Shown: positions 56,267 through 64,000 of the stretch, piece by piece
How positions within the stretch are numbered: position 1 is the stretch's first letter
How the letters are laid out: every line of letters begins with the position of its first letter
Origin: Alteromonas sp. IB21
GTDB lineage: Bacteria > Pseudomonadota > Gammaproteobacteria > Enterobacterales > Alteromonadaceae
Direction of reading: 5' to 3'
NCBI RefSeq assembly: GCF_016405965.1
Contig: NZ_JAEFCD010000004.1
Coordinates: 62,001 to 126,000, forward strand
DNA length: 64,000 bases
Program-made: the position numbers and the translations under genes
The notes under the pieces: generated by a model
Database searches by the model: none
Told to the model about the DNA's origin: nothing
Seen by the model: only the letters and a program-made list of their open reading frames with translations

Positions 56267-57499
56267 ATGAATACAGAATTTATTTTTGCCGACCGACAAT
56301 TCTCGCTTATTCGCTACCCTGAAAAGCATCAGCATATAAGCCTTCAAGCTTGGGATAGTGCCGACGAACTCATTATAGAGCACGTTGAATCATTATTGAG
56401 CGAAGAATCGTTTCCAATCGGTAGCGGTGAAAGTGATGGCTCAATGATGATCTTTAACGATGATTTTGGTGCGTTAGGCTGCTGGTTCTCGCATTTAGCG
56501 CCTTACTGGGTATCCGACTCTTACATATCTTTGCGTTCTTTACACGAGAACCTAAAGGCTAACCAATTATTAGATACGTCAGATGCTGATAAACCAGATG
56601 AGCTAAAAACGGCCCCTGTTCAAACACTTAGCAGTGTTGAAAGTTCAACGTTTACTCCAGCAAAAGCTCCCCTAATTATTGTAGTAAAAGTCCCACGTGC
56701 ACTTGCGCTGCTAGAACAGCAGCTGATTGACTTACAGAAATATATTACACCTGACACTCAGATTATCGCGACGGGCAAAGTAAAAGCCATTACAAAATCT
56801 GTGCTCAATCTTTTTGAACGGTATATTGGCCCCACAACCACTTCTCTTGCCAAAAAGAAATCGCGGCTAATTTTCACTTCGCCTCGAGCGTCATTAAAAC
56901 ACGCTGACTCGCCTTATCCCACCCGTTGGCAGTGCAAAAGCACAACAGGCACAACGCTAACCATAGATAACCTAGCCAACACCTTTGCACGTCAGTCATT
57001 AGATATCGGTGCGCGTATTATGTTAGAGCACATGTCGGTAAGTGCTAATGACGTGGTGGTAGATTTAGGTTGCGGCAACGGCGTACTGGGCGTCAACGCG
57101 CTTTCTCTCGCGCCGGATGCCAAGGTTATATTTGTGGATGAGTCTTATATGGCGTTAGAAAGTGCCAGACTAAATGTACTCAATAATTTCCCTGATAAAA
57201 TAGACCAGTGCGAGTTTGTTGCAAGTAACTGTTTAGAAACACTACTAAAGCGAACATACAAACCTGCTGTTACCAAAATACTGTGTAACCCACCGTTTCA
57301 TCAACAAAACGCCATCACCGATCATATCGCATGGCAGATGTTCACCGATTCACGGGACTTGCTTATAAAAAGTGGGCATCTTGTTGTGGTGGGTAACCGG
57401 CACCTGGACTATCACATTAAACTTAAAAAATTGTTCGGTGGTGCCAAGGTACTTGCGAGCGATAAAAAGTTCGTTATCTTAAGCACTGCGAAACGCTAG
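56267..57499 (+). CDS. rlmG: 23S rRNA (guanine-N2)-methyltransferase RlmG
   Basis: A 410-aa methyltransferase for G1835 of 23S rRNA. An N-terminal non-catalytic domain (VKVPRALALLEQQL and GPTTTSLAKKKSRLIFTSP) is followed by the SAM-binding DLGCGNGVLGVNAL and the target-base NPPFHQQ motif. ATG at 56267 is chosen because it starts the conserved MNTEFIFADRQFSLIRYP; an in-frame ATT/other start at 56216 is less likely. Monocistronic. Confidence 0.93.
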   Translation: MNTEFIFADRQFSLIRYPEKHQHISLQAWDSADELIIEHVESLLSEESFPIGSGESDGSMMIFNDDFGALGCWFSHLAPYWVSDSYISLRSLHENLKANQLLDTSDADKPDELKTAPVQTLSSVESSTFTPAKAPLIIVVKVPRALALLEQQLIDLQKYITPDTQIIATGKVKAITKSVLNLFERYIGPTTTSLAKKKSRLIFTSPRASLKHADSPYPTRWQCKSTTGTTLTIDNLANTFARQSLDIGARIMLEHMSVSANDVVVDLGCGNGVLGVNALSLAPDAKVIFVDESYMALESARLNVLNNFPDKIDQCEFVASNCLETLLKRTYKPAVTKILCNPPFHQQNAITDHIAWQMFTDSRDLLIKSGHLVVVGNRHLDYHIKLKKLFGGAKVLASDKKFVILSTAKR

Positions 57500-57548
57500 G
57501 TGCAGAAAAGAAATACGCGAATTAAGGATTACATTTAAAGGCATTTTT

Positions 57549-58157
57549 ATGAAAAAAATACTTTTACCACTGCTTACGGTCGTTATGTTGATAGGCAGCA
57601 GTTCAGCAGCTATGGCGAAGAAAGACGATGGTTCTCAGGTTCAGCCAGATAACTATTATCCACGGGTAAAGATTGAAACTACCATGGGTGATATCGTGAT
57701 TGAACTGGACAGAAGACGTGCACCCATTACGGTAAATAACTTCCTTCGCTATGTAGATAAGCGCGCTTATGAAGACACCATTTTTCACCGCATTGTGCCG
57801 GGCTTTGTGGTGCAAGGTGGCGGTTATACGGCCGACTTCAATGGCAAATCAAATTTCCCCGATATCTTTAATGAGTCTGGTAACGGTTTAACCAACGACC
57901 TACATACCATAGCAATGGCGAGACAGGGCGACCCGCATACGGCAAATCGTCAGTTTTTCTTTAACGTGAATGACAACAGTAGCTTAAACCCGGGCAGAGA
58001 TTGGGGCTACGCAGTGTTTGGCGTGATTGTGGAAGGTGAAGACGTTGTTGATGCCATGTCGGAAGTAGAAACCGAATATTCAATCCGCTTGAACGCGAAT
58101 AACGTTCCGATTGAGCCAATCATTATTAAAAAAATGACCGTGCTACCGCCGTTGTAA
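57549..58157 (+). CDS. ppiA: Periplasmic cyclophilin-type peptidyl-prolyl isomerase
   Basis: A 202-aa exported proline isomerase. Signal peptide residues 1-23 (ending AAMA), then the cyclophilin core VKIETTMGDIVIELD, FHRIVPGFVVQGGGY (catalytic Arg in FHRI) and ANRQFFFNVNDNSSL, with YAVFGVIVEGEDVVD. The bacterial PpiA type fits. Follows rlmG by 49 bases with its own AAAGG site. Confidence 0.93.
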   Translation: MKKILLPLLTVVMLIGSSSAAMAKKDDGSQVQPDNYYPRVKIETTMGDIVIELDRRRAPITVNNFLRYVDKRAYEDTIFHRIVPGFVVQGGGYTADFNGKSNFPDIFNESGNGLTNDLHTIAMARQGDPHTANRQFFFNVNDNSSLNPGRDWGYAVFGVIVEGEDVVDAMSEVETEYSIRLNANNVPIEPIIIKKMTVLPPL

Positions 58158-58195
58158 TGTTAGGACAAAATTACGGTCAGAACTTTTGAAAAAAA

Positions 58196-58223
58196 CAGCC
58201 ATAGAGGGCATTCCTTTATGGCT
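58196..58223. terminator. Bidirectional terminator between ppiA and GNAT gene
   Basis: AGCCATA and TATGGCT form a 7-bp stem. On the minus strand it is followed by TGTTTTTTTC, making a good terminator for the GNAT gene, whose stop codon it overlaps; it can also end ppiA transcripts. Confidence 0.7.
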
Positions 58224-58734
58224 ATAAATCTAGCCTAAATAAATGCTGCTTTGGGAACGTTTTATCGAAGTAAAAACCCAGCTTTTTGAATCCTAAACGT
58301 TGTAAAAGCCTTTGCGATGCCATATTTTCTGGGTGGGTCATCGCGGTTAAAAAGCGATATCCTTCGGAAGCAGACCAGGCTATAACGCACTCACATGCCG
58401 CATAACATATGCCACGACCTCTTGCCTCTGGCAGCATAGCAAAGCCTAAATCAGGGCAATCAAACGCAAAACGATTGAATAACCCACAAACGCCCAAAGG
58501 CTGTTTAGTGTCTGTCGCCTCAACGGCAAGCAGACCATATCCCCACTCATCTCGCTGCGCGTTGGTTTTACCGATATAGTCGCACGCATCGTCCAACGTA
58601 TTTACGTTTTTACTACCAATGTATTTGAGCCATAACGGGTCGTGCTGCAACGTAAGCACCCAGTGTTTATCGTCGAAAGTAAGGGGCCGTAGAGTAATAT
58701 TATCCCTTGTGAAAATAGCGCTGTTTATATTCAC
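58222..58734 (-). CDS. GNAT family N-acetyltransferase
   Basis: A 170-aa acetyltransferase of the RimJ/RimL-like group. ITLRPLTFDDKHWV at the start, LGFAMLPEARGRGICYAACE with the acetyl-CoA-binding RGRGxxxxA loop, and ENMASQRLLQRLGFKKLG near the end. GTG start with AAAGG seven bases upstream. The substrate is unknown. Follows the gamma-glutamylcyclotransferase-like gene on the same strand. Confidence 0.9.
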   Translation of the reverse strand: MNINSAIFTRDNITLRPLTFDDKHWVLTLQHDPLWLKYIGSKNVNTLDDACDYIGKTNAQRDEWGYGLLAVEATDTKQPLGVCGLFNRFAFDCPDLGFAMLPEARGRGICYAACECVIAWSASEGYRFLTAMTHPENMASQRLLQRLGFKKLGFYFDKTFPKQHLFRLDL

Positions 58735-58773
58735 ACTTAACCTTTTGCCTGAACGCTTTCATTACTGATAACA

Positions 58774-59397
58774 CTAGCCCTTTGCTAAAATCTTGTCTAT
58801 GTGCTTGATAGCTTCGTTATTCACGTTTGCCGCACGTGGATATTTAGGTTCTGTCCTGTCATTCACTCTTGGATGTTGCCACAGCGAGGTATGGGTCACA
58901 AACCGCTCAACTTCAGTAACGCCGCCGTGTTCTAAACAGCCGGCCATGCAGGTATCAATATACGTCTGGTGAACGGGAAATTGTTCACTTGCTGGTTCAC
59001 ACGCTAAGGTTTCGCAAATCCAGAAGGTGAATTGAGAAAGCACATCGTCTATCAACGAAGACTCGTCAGGTTCATAAAGGTGAAAATCAAGCGCGCTTGG
59101 ACTTACCTCAACAAACCGATAATCTTTTTCTCGCTCCTGTAAGGCGGGGTTAATAAGGGTAGGTATGAGCTGGGCATTTAATTTGCTGTGCGCGTTAGCC
59201 ACTGCGCCAACGTAGGTCTGTTTTTCTTGAATACTACGCGTTACCCACGCCCGTTCAAAACCTGAAACCGTTACAGGGATCCCTTTTGTGAAAATGTTCG
59301 AGTAGCGCTCTCGGCTGTCTTTGCTTAGCAAGCTTCCATAACCTAACACCATGTGTTTTTCGGTTTGATTACTTAGCCAACTCGCTATTTCATTCAT
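58774..59397 (-). CDS. Gamma-glutamylcyclotransferase-like protein
   Basis: A 207-aa protein with the VLGYGSLLSKDSRERY motif of the GGCT/AIG2-like fold, VSGFERAWVTRS and a long C-terminal helical part (residues about 110-207) not in minimal members. The catalytic Glu position cannot be fixed by eye. ATG at 59397 has AGAGGTGA upstream. It is the first of two genes with the GNAT. Confidence 0.75.
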   Translation of the reverse strand: MNEIASWLSNQTEKHMVLGYGSLLSKDSRERYSNIFTKGIPVTVSGFERAWVTRSIQEKQTYVGAVANAHSKLNAQLIPTLINPALQEREKDYRFVEVSPSALDFHLYEPDESSLIDDVLSQFTFWICETLACEPASEQFPVHQTYIDTCMAGCLEHGGVTEVERFVTHTSLWQHPRVNDRTEPKYPRAANVNNEAIKHIDKILAKG

Positions 59398-59508
59398 TGT
59401 CACCTCTACTTCGTAGCCAGTTTCAGATGTTCATAGTACGCTTTTTTCGCCGTTTAGTTTTACAGGAAAAATAAACAATGAGTGCATTTTTTCTTGCTCT
59501 AAAACGAG

Positions 59509-59546
59509 AAAGGCGATGCACCGAGTCCCCTCAATGCATCGCCTTT
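59509..59546. terminator. Terminator downstream of the ZnuD-like receptor
   Basis: AAAGGCGATGCA and TGCATCGCCTTT form a 12-bp stem with a 14-base loop and A/T-rich flanks on both sides; it probably ends the receptor transcript on the minus strand. Confidence 0.8.
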
Positions 59547-59571
59547 ATTTTTTCGCAAGGGGCTTGTTTGG

Positions 59572-62040
59572 TTAAAACAACGCTCTTACACCCATAGTGA
59601 AGTTTCTACCGGGAAGCGGCGCTTGGTCTTTCAAGAAAGACGTATGAACGCGGGCCTCTTCGTCAGTAAGGTTTTCACCACGGGCAAATACAACCCAATC
59701 GATACCTTGAGCACCAAACTCATACTGCACACTGGCATTGACCAACGTGTAGCCGTCTGTAGCCGTCTCGAACGATGCCACTTCAGTTTGATCGTCATAC
59801 CACGTAAAGCCCACATCGGCACTTAGGCCAGCATTGACGTAGCTTAATTCACTACCAAAGCGCATAGGTGGAGTACGCGGCAGATTGTCATCTTCTATTT
59901 CAGCGCGAATATAATCACCAAACACGGTTAAGCGCAGCGTGTCGGTTAGGTCGACATAAGTTTCCGCTTCAAAGCCCCAGATATCAGCATCTGCTTGTTG
60001 GAAGTAATAGATAGGCAAACCTTCTTCGTCGCCGTGCTCGTCATGTCCGTGTTCTTCAAGCTCGCCTTCTAACTCTTCTTCCTCATGCTCGCCGTGTTCT
60101 TCGTGCTCACTAAGTGCAATCAGCCCCGTGCTTGTTTGGAAGATATAGTCATCTGCCTGATTGTAGAAGAAAGACGCACTGTAGCCCCAGCTTCCAGTAA
60201 ATTTACGGAACGTGATATCTAAGTTGGTACTTACTTCTTCTTTTACGCCTTTGAGGTTTTCTTCAATATGACCCTCTTCGTCCATATCAAACACCAAGCC
60301 CACTTCGTAGCTTTGGGTTGCTAAGTGCTGACCTGCCGAGAAAAGTTCTTGCTGACTAGGGGCTCGTTCGCTGCGTGACAAAGTAACGGCAATAGAGTGA
60401 CCTTCCTGGTATTCCCAGTTGGCGCCAGCTGAAAGCGACAGGCTGGTAAAGTCATAGTCAGGGAAGTTGAAAGCAACAGCGTGCTCTTCATGCTCTTCAC
60501 CTTCATGCTCCTCATCATCATGTTCTTCACCGTCATGCTCTTCGTGAAGTACTTCTAAATCAACTTCACTCGCTTCAGCATCAAGTGTAGTGCGTTCTAA
60601 TCGGCCGCCTAGTTCAAAAGTAACGTCGCCAACTTTTTTCTGCTCGACCACATAAAGTGCGTAGCTTGAAGTGGTATTGGCTGGCGTGAAGGCTTCTTCG
60701 CCTTCAGCGTTATAGTCGCTGTGATTGAACTGCAAGCCAAATACGCCGTGCCAACCATTCACTTCTTCGTGATAAGCAGACAAACGAATATCGCTAGATT
60801 CGTTCGTAAATACGGTGCCTGGCTCGCCGTCTTCTATTTCAGCATGCTGATAATCGGTGTAGGCCGCAGCAAATTTCAGGTTAGTTAAACCTCGGATAGG
60901 TGAGTGCCACTCACCTGCAGCTTGGTAACGGGTCATGTCTACATCAAGCAGCACCCCTTCTTCACCATGCTCTTCGCCTTCATGATCTTCATCGTGCTCT
61001 TCGTGTTCTTCTTCGCCGTGGGCATGGCTATGACCAGGAACACCATATTCATTGTCTAGTTGCTCAACCGCGAAACCGAAGTAACCCTCGTCAGCCACAT
61101 AAGATAAACCAGCAACAATATTGCTCGTTTCCATGGCGCTGCTTTCTAATACACCGTTTGGCTCATCTTCATCGGGGTCGATAGACGCAAAGCCCGGAAT
61201 ATCTGCATTGTCTGTATCGCGATAAAAACCATCAACATGCCATACAATGTTACCACTACCACCGGTTACATCGGCGCGGGTGTAAGAACCATTGTTTACT
61301 GTGCTGTAGCTAGTTTCAGCCTCGCCCTCAATGCCTTCAACCTGATACTGGGGAATACGTTTATCAACCACGTTTACTACACCACCAATGGCACCACTTC
61401 CGTATTGAAGAGTCGCTGGGCCGCGCAAAATTTCTACCTGAGTGGCGCTTGATAGTGTGGTGGCTACGTTATGGTCTGGACCAACACGAGATACGTCAGA
61501 AACATCTAAGCCATTTTGAACAATTTTCACACGTGGGCCATCGTTACCGCGGATCACAGGACTGCTTGAAACAGGGCCAAAATAGGTACTGTGAACCCCA
61601 GGGGCATTTTTAAGCGTTTCACCTAGCGTTGGCGCTTCAATTTTACGTAATTTTTCAGCACCGATAACCGTTACTGGGGTAACGGATTCAAGTACCGACG
61701 ACTGAAGCGCATTAGCGGTAACCACAATGTTCTCGAACGATGAGGGTTCTAAAACGAAGTCGACGTTTTGATCAATACTAACGTCACCTAGGTCGTTATC
61801 ACCATGGATATAGTTGGAAGAGTAAACATGCAGATGAATATGTGGCTGTTTTACGTCGTCAAAGCGGTAAACACCGTTTTCGTCGGTATACGCTACGCGG
61901 CGACTACCTTCAATTTTAACTTCGGCCCCTGCGACTGGCTGGCCTGCCGTGTCTGTGACCTTTCCGGTTACCGTGGTGGCATACACAGGCGCACTTAACA
62001 GCCCTGCTATGGACAAACTTAGCAGCGAACGCATTTTCAT
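59572..62040 (-). CDS. His-rich TonB-dependent receptor, ZnuD-like (zinc uptake)
   Basis: An 822-aa outer-membrane receptor. Signal peptide residues 1-21; a carboxypeptidase-regulatory-like beta domain (about 22-95); the plug domain with ETLKNAPGVHSTYFGPVSSS, VIRGNDGPRVKIVQNG and EILRGPATLQYGSGAIGG; and a barrel ending FTMGVRALF. Three His/Glu/Asp-rich loops (about residues 336-362, 498-520 and 641-670) would bind metal. Tandem Zur-like boxes just upstream suggest zinc-repressed expression, and the ZnuD family takes up zinc. The substrate is inferred. Confidence 0.9.
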   Translation of the reverse strand: MKMRSLLSLSIAGLLSAPVYATTVTGKVTDTAGQPVAGAEVKIEGSRRVAYTDENGVYRFDDVKQPHIHLHVYSSNYIHGDNDLGDVSIDQNVDFVLEPSSFENIVVTANALQSSVLESVTPVTVIGAEKLRKIEAPTLGETLKNAPGVHSTYFGPVSSSPVIRGNDGPRVKIVQNGLDVSDVSRVGPDHNVATTLSSATQVEILRGPATLQYGSGAIGGVVNVVDKRIPQYQVEGIEGEAETSYSTVNNGSYTRADVTGGSGNIVWHVDGFYRDTDNADIPGFASIDPDEDEPNGVLESSAMETSNIVAGLSYVADEGYFGFAVEQLDNEYGVPGHSHAHGEEEHEEHDEDHEGEEHGEEGVLLDVDMTRYQAAGEWHSPIRGLTNLKFAAAYTDYQHAEIEDGEPGTVFTNESSDIRLSAYHEEVNGWHGVFGLQFNHSDYNAEGEEAFTPANTTSSYALYVVEQKKVGDVTFELGGRLERTTLDAEASEVDLEVLHEEHDGEEHDDEEHEGEEHEEHAVAFNFPDYDFTSLSLSAGANWEYQEGHSIAVTLSRSERAPSQQELFSAGQHLATQSYEVGLVFDMDEEGHIEENLKGVKEEVSTNLDITFRKFTGSWGYSASFFYNQADDYIFQTSTGLIALSEHEEHGEHEEEELEGELEEHGHDEHGDEEGLPIYYFQQADADIWGFEAETYVDLTDTLRLTVFGDYIRAEIEDDNLPRTPPMRFGSELSYVNAGLSADVGFTWYDDQTEVASFETATDGYTLVNASVQYEFGAQGIDWVVFARGENLTDEEARVHTSFLKDQAPLPGRNFTMGVRALF

Positions 62041-62056
62041 GGGTATTCCTCTGAGG

Positions 62057-62089
62057 ATGTTATAACATTATTTAGTGATGTTATAACAT
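62057..62089 (-). promoter_or_regulatory. Tandem Zur-like boxes
   Basis: GATGTTATAACATT occurs twice with a 21-base period; each contains the perfect palindrome ATGTTATAACAT (62057-62068 and 62078-62089). They sit 17-49 bases before the receptor start, overlapping the likely promoter. The form resembles gammaproteobacterial Zur operators. Two turns of helix between copies would place dimers on the same face. Confidence 0.72.
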
Positions 62090-62219
62090 TCTTAAGCATT
62101 GCTTGGCGCATGTCAACCGCAGAATAACGTAACTTTACCTTACCTAAGGCAATTTAATGTTTTGTAACTGTGTGAGCGCAAAGTCCTACTTTTTCTGCCC
62201 CCCATTACCCAAAATAGTT

Positions 62220-63188
62220 CTATGCTCTGCTTACCGTAAAGTTAATTACCTCTTGAATGTGCTTTGCACTCGTTTTGAGCATAAGTAATCTGTCGATACC
62301 CAGTGCCACACCCGCACAAGGCGGTAACCCCGCATCTAACGCGCTTAGAAAATTCTCATCGATAGGTTTTACGGGAAGACCAGCCGCCTTACGCTTCACG
62401 TTATCCGCTTCAAAGCGCAAGCGTTGCTCTTTCGCTGCGCTTAATTCATTAAAACCATTGGCAAGTTCAGCGCCTTGATAATACACCTCAAAGCGTTCGG
62501 CAACCCGTTCATCCGTAGTGCTTAACTTGGCAAGCGCTGCTTGAGATGCCGGAAAATTGTAGATAAAACAGGGTTTTTCAATGCCTATATTAGGCTCAAT
62601 CGCGTAGCTGAATAACAGTTGTAATTTAACGTCATAGCTTAGGCTTTGCGGCGCATGAATATCTATATTCTGCTGTTTCATTGCTTCTAGCAACACGTTG
62701 TCATCAGCACTTAAAGGGTCAATATTTAAGTGGGTTTGAAAGGCTTGTTGATACGTCATCTTATCGGCTGAGTCTGTGGCCAGAGTTTCTTGTAACAAGG
62801 CGTCTACTTCGTCCATTAATGCAAAATGATCGAACTCTAAGCGGTACCACTCCAACATTGTGAACTCTGGATTGTGCCAGCGGCCCTCACCTTCGTGACG
62901 AAACGCTTTACAGATTTGGTAGATAGAGCCGCTGTCAGCGCAAAGTAGTCGTTTCATGGCATATTCAGGTGATGTTTGAAGATATAACCGAGTGGGCTTG
63001 CCCGATTGGGCAAAGTTAAACTCGGTATCGAATGCATCAAGATGCTCATCGGTAACCGTGCCGTTTGAAAGTAAAGGCGTATCTACCTCTAAAACGTTTC
63101 TCGCGTAAAAAAAATCACGGATAGTTCTAAGTAATTCGGCACGCGCAACACGCGCTTCATGAGTGGTAGTAGGCTGCCAAGATTGCAT
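62220..63188 (-). CDS. epmA: Elongation factor P--(R)-beta-lysine ligase
   Basis: A 322-aa lysyl-tRNA synthetase-like enzyme that attaches (R)-beta-lysine to EF-P. It starts with an ARAELLRTIRDFFYARNVLE segment, EVDTPLLS, YLQTSPEYAMKRLL, ICKAFRHEGEGRWHNPEFTM, then LANGFNELSAAKEQ and CAGVALGIDRLLML. It lacks the anticodon-binding domain of LysRS, as expected. It lies about 100 bases downstream of efp on the same strand. Confidence 0.95.
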   Translation of the reverse strand: MQSWQPTTTHEARVARAELLRTIRDFFYARNVLEVDTPLLSNGTVTDEHLDAFDTEFNFAQSGKPTRLYLQTSPEYAMKRLLCADSGSIYQICKAFRHEGEGRWHNPEFTMLEWYRLEFDHFALMDEVDALLQETLATDSADKMTYQQAFQTHLNIDPLSADDNVLLEAMKQQNIDIHAPQSLSYDVKLQLLFSYAIEPNIGIEKPCFIYNFPASQAALAKLSTTDERVAERFEVYYQGAELANGFNELSAAKEQRLRFEADNVKRKAAGLPVKPIDENFLSALDAGLPPCAGVALGIDRLLMLKTSAKHIQEVINFTVSRA

Positions 63189-63291
63189 GTGTTTAAACCT
63201 AAATAGAAAAAGCTAAAACAAAAAGCCGGTACACAAAGGCACCGGCTTTACACGTAAACAGAATGCGCTACATGCGCCTCAGTTTCAGATA

Positions 63292-63861
63292 TTATTTTTG
63301 TGCACGAGACACGTATTCGCCAGAGCGCGTATCTACACGGATAACTTCACCTGTTTGAACAAACAGAGGAACACGTACCACCGCACCGGTGGTAAGCGTT
63401 GCTGGCTTACCGCCTGTGCCCGCTGTATCACCTTTTAGGCCAGGATCGGTTTCTGTGATTTCTAGCTCAACAAAGTTTGGCGGCGTTACTGTGATAGGTG
63501 ACCCATTCCACAGCGTGATAGTACAAACGTCGTTTTCTACTAGCCACTTCTTATTCTCACCTACCGCTTTTTCATCCGCTGCGATTTGTTCGAATGTATC
63601 ATTGTTCATAAAGTGGTAGAATTCGCCGTCGGTGTAAAGGTAGGCAAGCTCCGTATCCATTACGTCAGCGCCTTCTACCGATTCACCTGAGCGGAAAGTT
63701 TTTTCTAAAACTTTACCTGAAATAAGCTTGCGGATTTTAACGCGGTTAAACGCTTGGCCCTTACCCGGCTTTACGTATTCGTTTTCTAAAATGTTGCAAG
63801 GTTCGCCGTCCAGCATGATTTTCAGGCCGCCTTTGAACTCGTTAGTGCTGTAATAAGCCAT
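63292..63861 (-). CDS. efp: Elongation factor P
   Basis: EF-P (189 aa) rescues ribosomes stalled at polyproline. It starts [20 protein letters not shown]; the beta-lysylation site is Lys34 in [31 protein letters not shown] near the C-terminus is the conserved signature. A longer in-frame start (63948) would add 29 residues not in the family. Next to epmA (same strand) and divergent from epmB. Confidence 0.97.
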   Translation of the reverse strand: MAYYSTNEFKGGLKIMLDGEPCNILENEYVKPGKGQAFNRVKIRKLISGKVLEKTFRSGESVEGADVMDTELAYLYTDGEFYHFMNNDTFEQIAADEKAVGENKKWLVENDVCTITLWNGSPITVTPPNFVELEITETDPGLKGDTAGTGGKPATLTTGAVVRVPLFVQTGEVIRVDTRSGEYVSRAQK

Positions 63862-63897
63862 AATTCCTCTGTCTAAACATAAGGTACAAAAAGTTTC

Positions 63898-64000
63898 GTG
63901 GAACAAATAATACCTAAAAAAGCGATTTCTGTAGAGCATAACTGGCAAAAAGAATTAGCCCTTAGCTTTACCGACCCAGTAAAGCTATTACAACACTTAG
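63898..64000 (+). CDS. epmB: EF-P beta-lysylation protein EpmB, partial
   Basis: The first 34 residues of a protein that runs off the right edge. From a GTG at 63898 it reads [20 protein letters not shown] then [14 protein letters not shown], matching the N-terminus of EpmB, the radical-SAM lysine 2,3-aminomutase that makes (R)-beta-lysine for EpmA. The catalytic CxxxCxxC is outside the window. AAGG lies somewhat far upstream, so the start is not fixed. It is divergent from efp. Confidence 0.75.
   Translation, partial: MEQIIPKKAISVEHNWQKELALSFTDPVKLLQHL

Noticed and set aside
60030..61035. Apparent low-complexity DNA repeats in the receptor gene
   Set aside because: They are codon repeats for His/Glu/Asp-rich protein loops, not mobile or CRISPR repeats; spacing and sequence are irregular.

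Overview
The window is a 64 kb piece of a gammaproteobacterial chromosome, most likely a marine Alteromonas or close relative. This rests on the rpsU–yqeY–dnaG–rpoD order, a DUF3016 protein, several TonB-dependent receptors and porins, and RlmG, EpmA/EF-P and NasR-type nitrate assimilation genes. It is gene-dense. I saw no rRNA, tRNA, insertion sequence, phage or CRISPR array. Species-level placement is inference.

Layout. 1-5.4 kb: a partial hinT, a folB-folK-uppP operon, plsY, an ectonucleotide phosphodiesterase-like enzyme and tsaD. 5.9-11 kb: the macromolecular synthesis operon (rpsU, yqeY, dnaG, rpoD) with internal hairpins and a strong terminator after rpoD. 11-19.3 kb: a chemoreceptor, a porin paired with a small PstS-like protein, and an RND efflux pump with its adaptor. 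19.5-24.1 kb: an exported NUDIX protein and two convergent gene pairs (class II aldolase plus enolase-superfamily dehydratase; SDR plus COG3618 lactonase) that look like a non-phosphorylating sugar or sugar-acid pathway. 24.3-30.2 kb: an acyl-CoA dehydrogenase, two small secreted or membrane proteins, ccoG and srkA. 30.4-34.4 kb: a cobalamin riboswitch with btuB, a lipoprotein-like dsbA and an HD-domain nucleotidase.

34.4-53.5 kb is the most coherent block, a complete nitrate assimilation locus: an outer-membrane porin, the NrtABC importer, a BdlA-like PAS-PAS-MCP protein, NirB-NirD nitrite reductase, NasA nitrate reductase, CobA for siroheme and a TrpD2/YbiB-like protein. A SulP anion transporter and a NIT-ANTAR antiterminator (NasR) follow. 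Both nrtA and nirB have the same upstream design: an NtrC-like site pair, a sigma-54-like promoter, a hairpin, an identical 13-nt element that folds as an ANTAR-type hexaloop, and an intrinsic terminator just before the start codon. This implies dual control, by nitrogen limitation at initiation and by nitrate through NasR at leader termination. It is the best system in the window.

53.5-64 kb: a nucleotidyltransferase, PAP2 phosphatase, BolA, AlkB, RlmG, a periplasmic cyclophilin, a GNAT, a gamma-glutamylcyclotransferase-like protein, a His-rich ZnuD-like TonB receptor behind tandem Zur-like boxes, and the EF-P modification locus (epmA, efp, divergent partial epmB).
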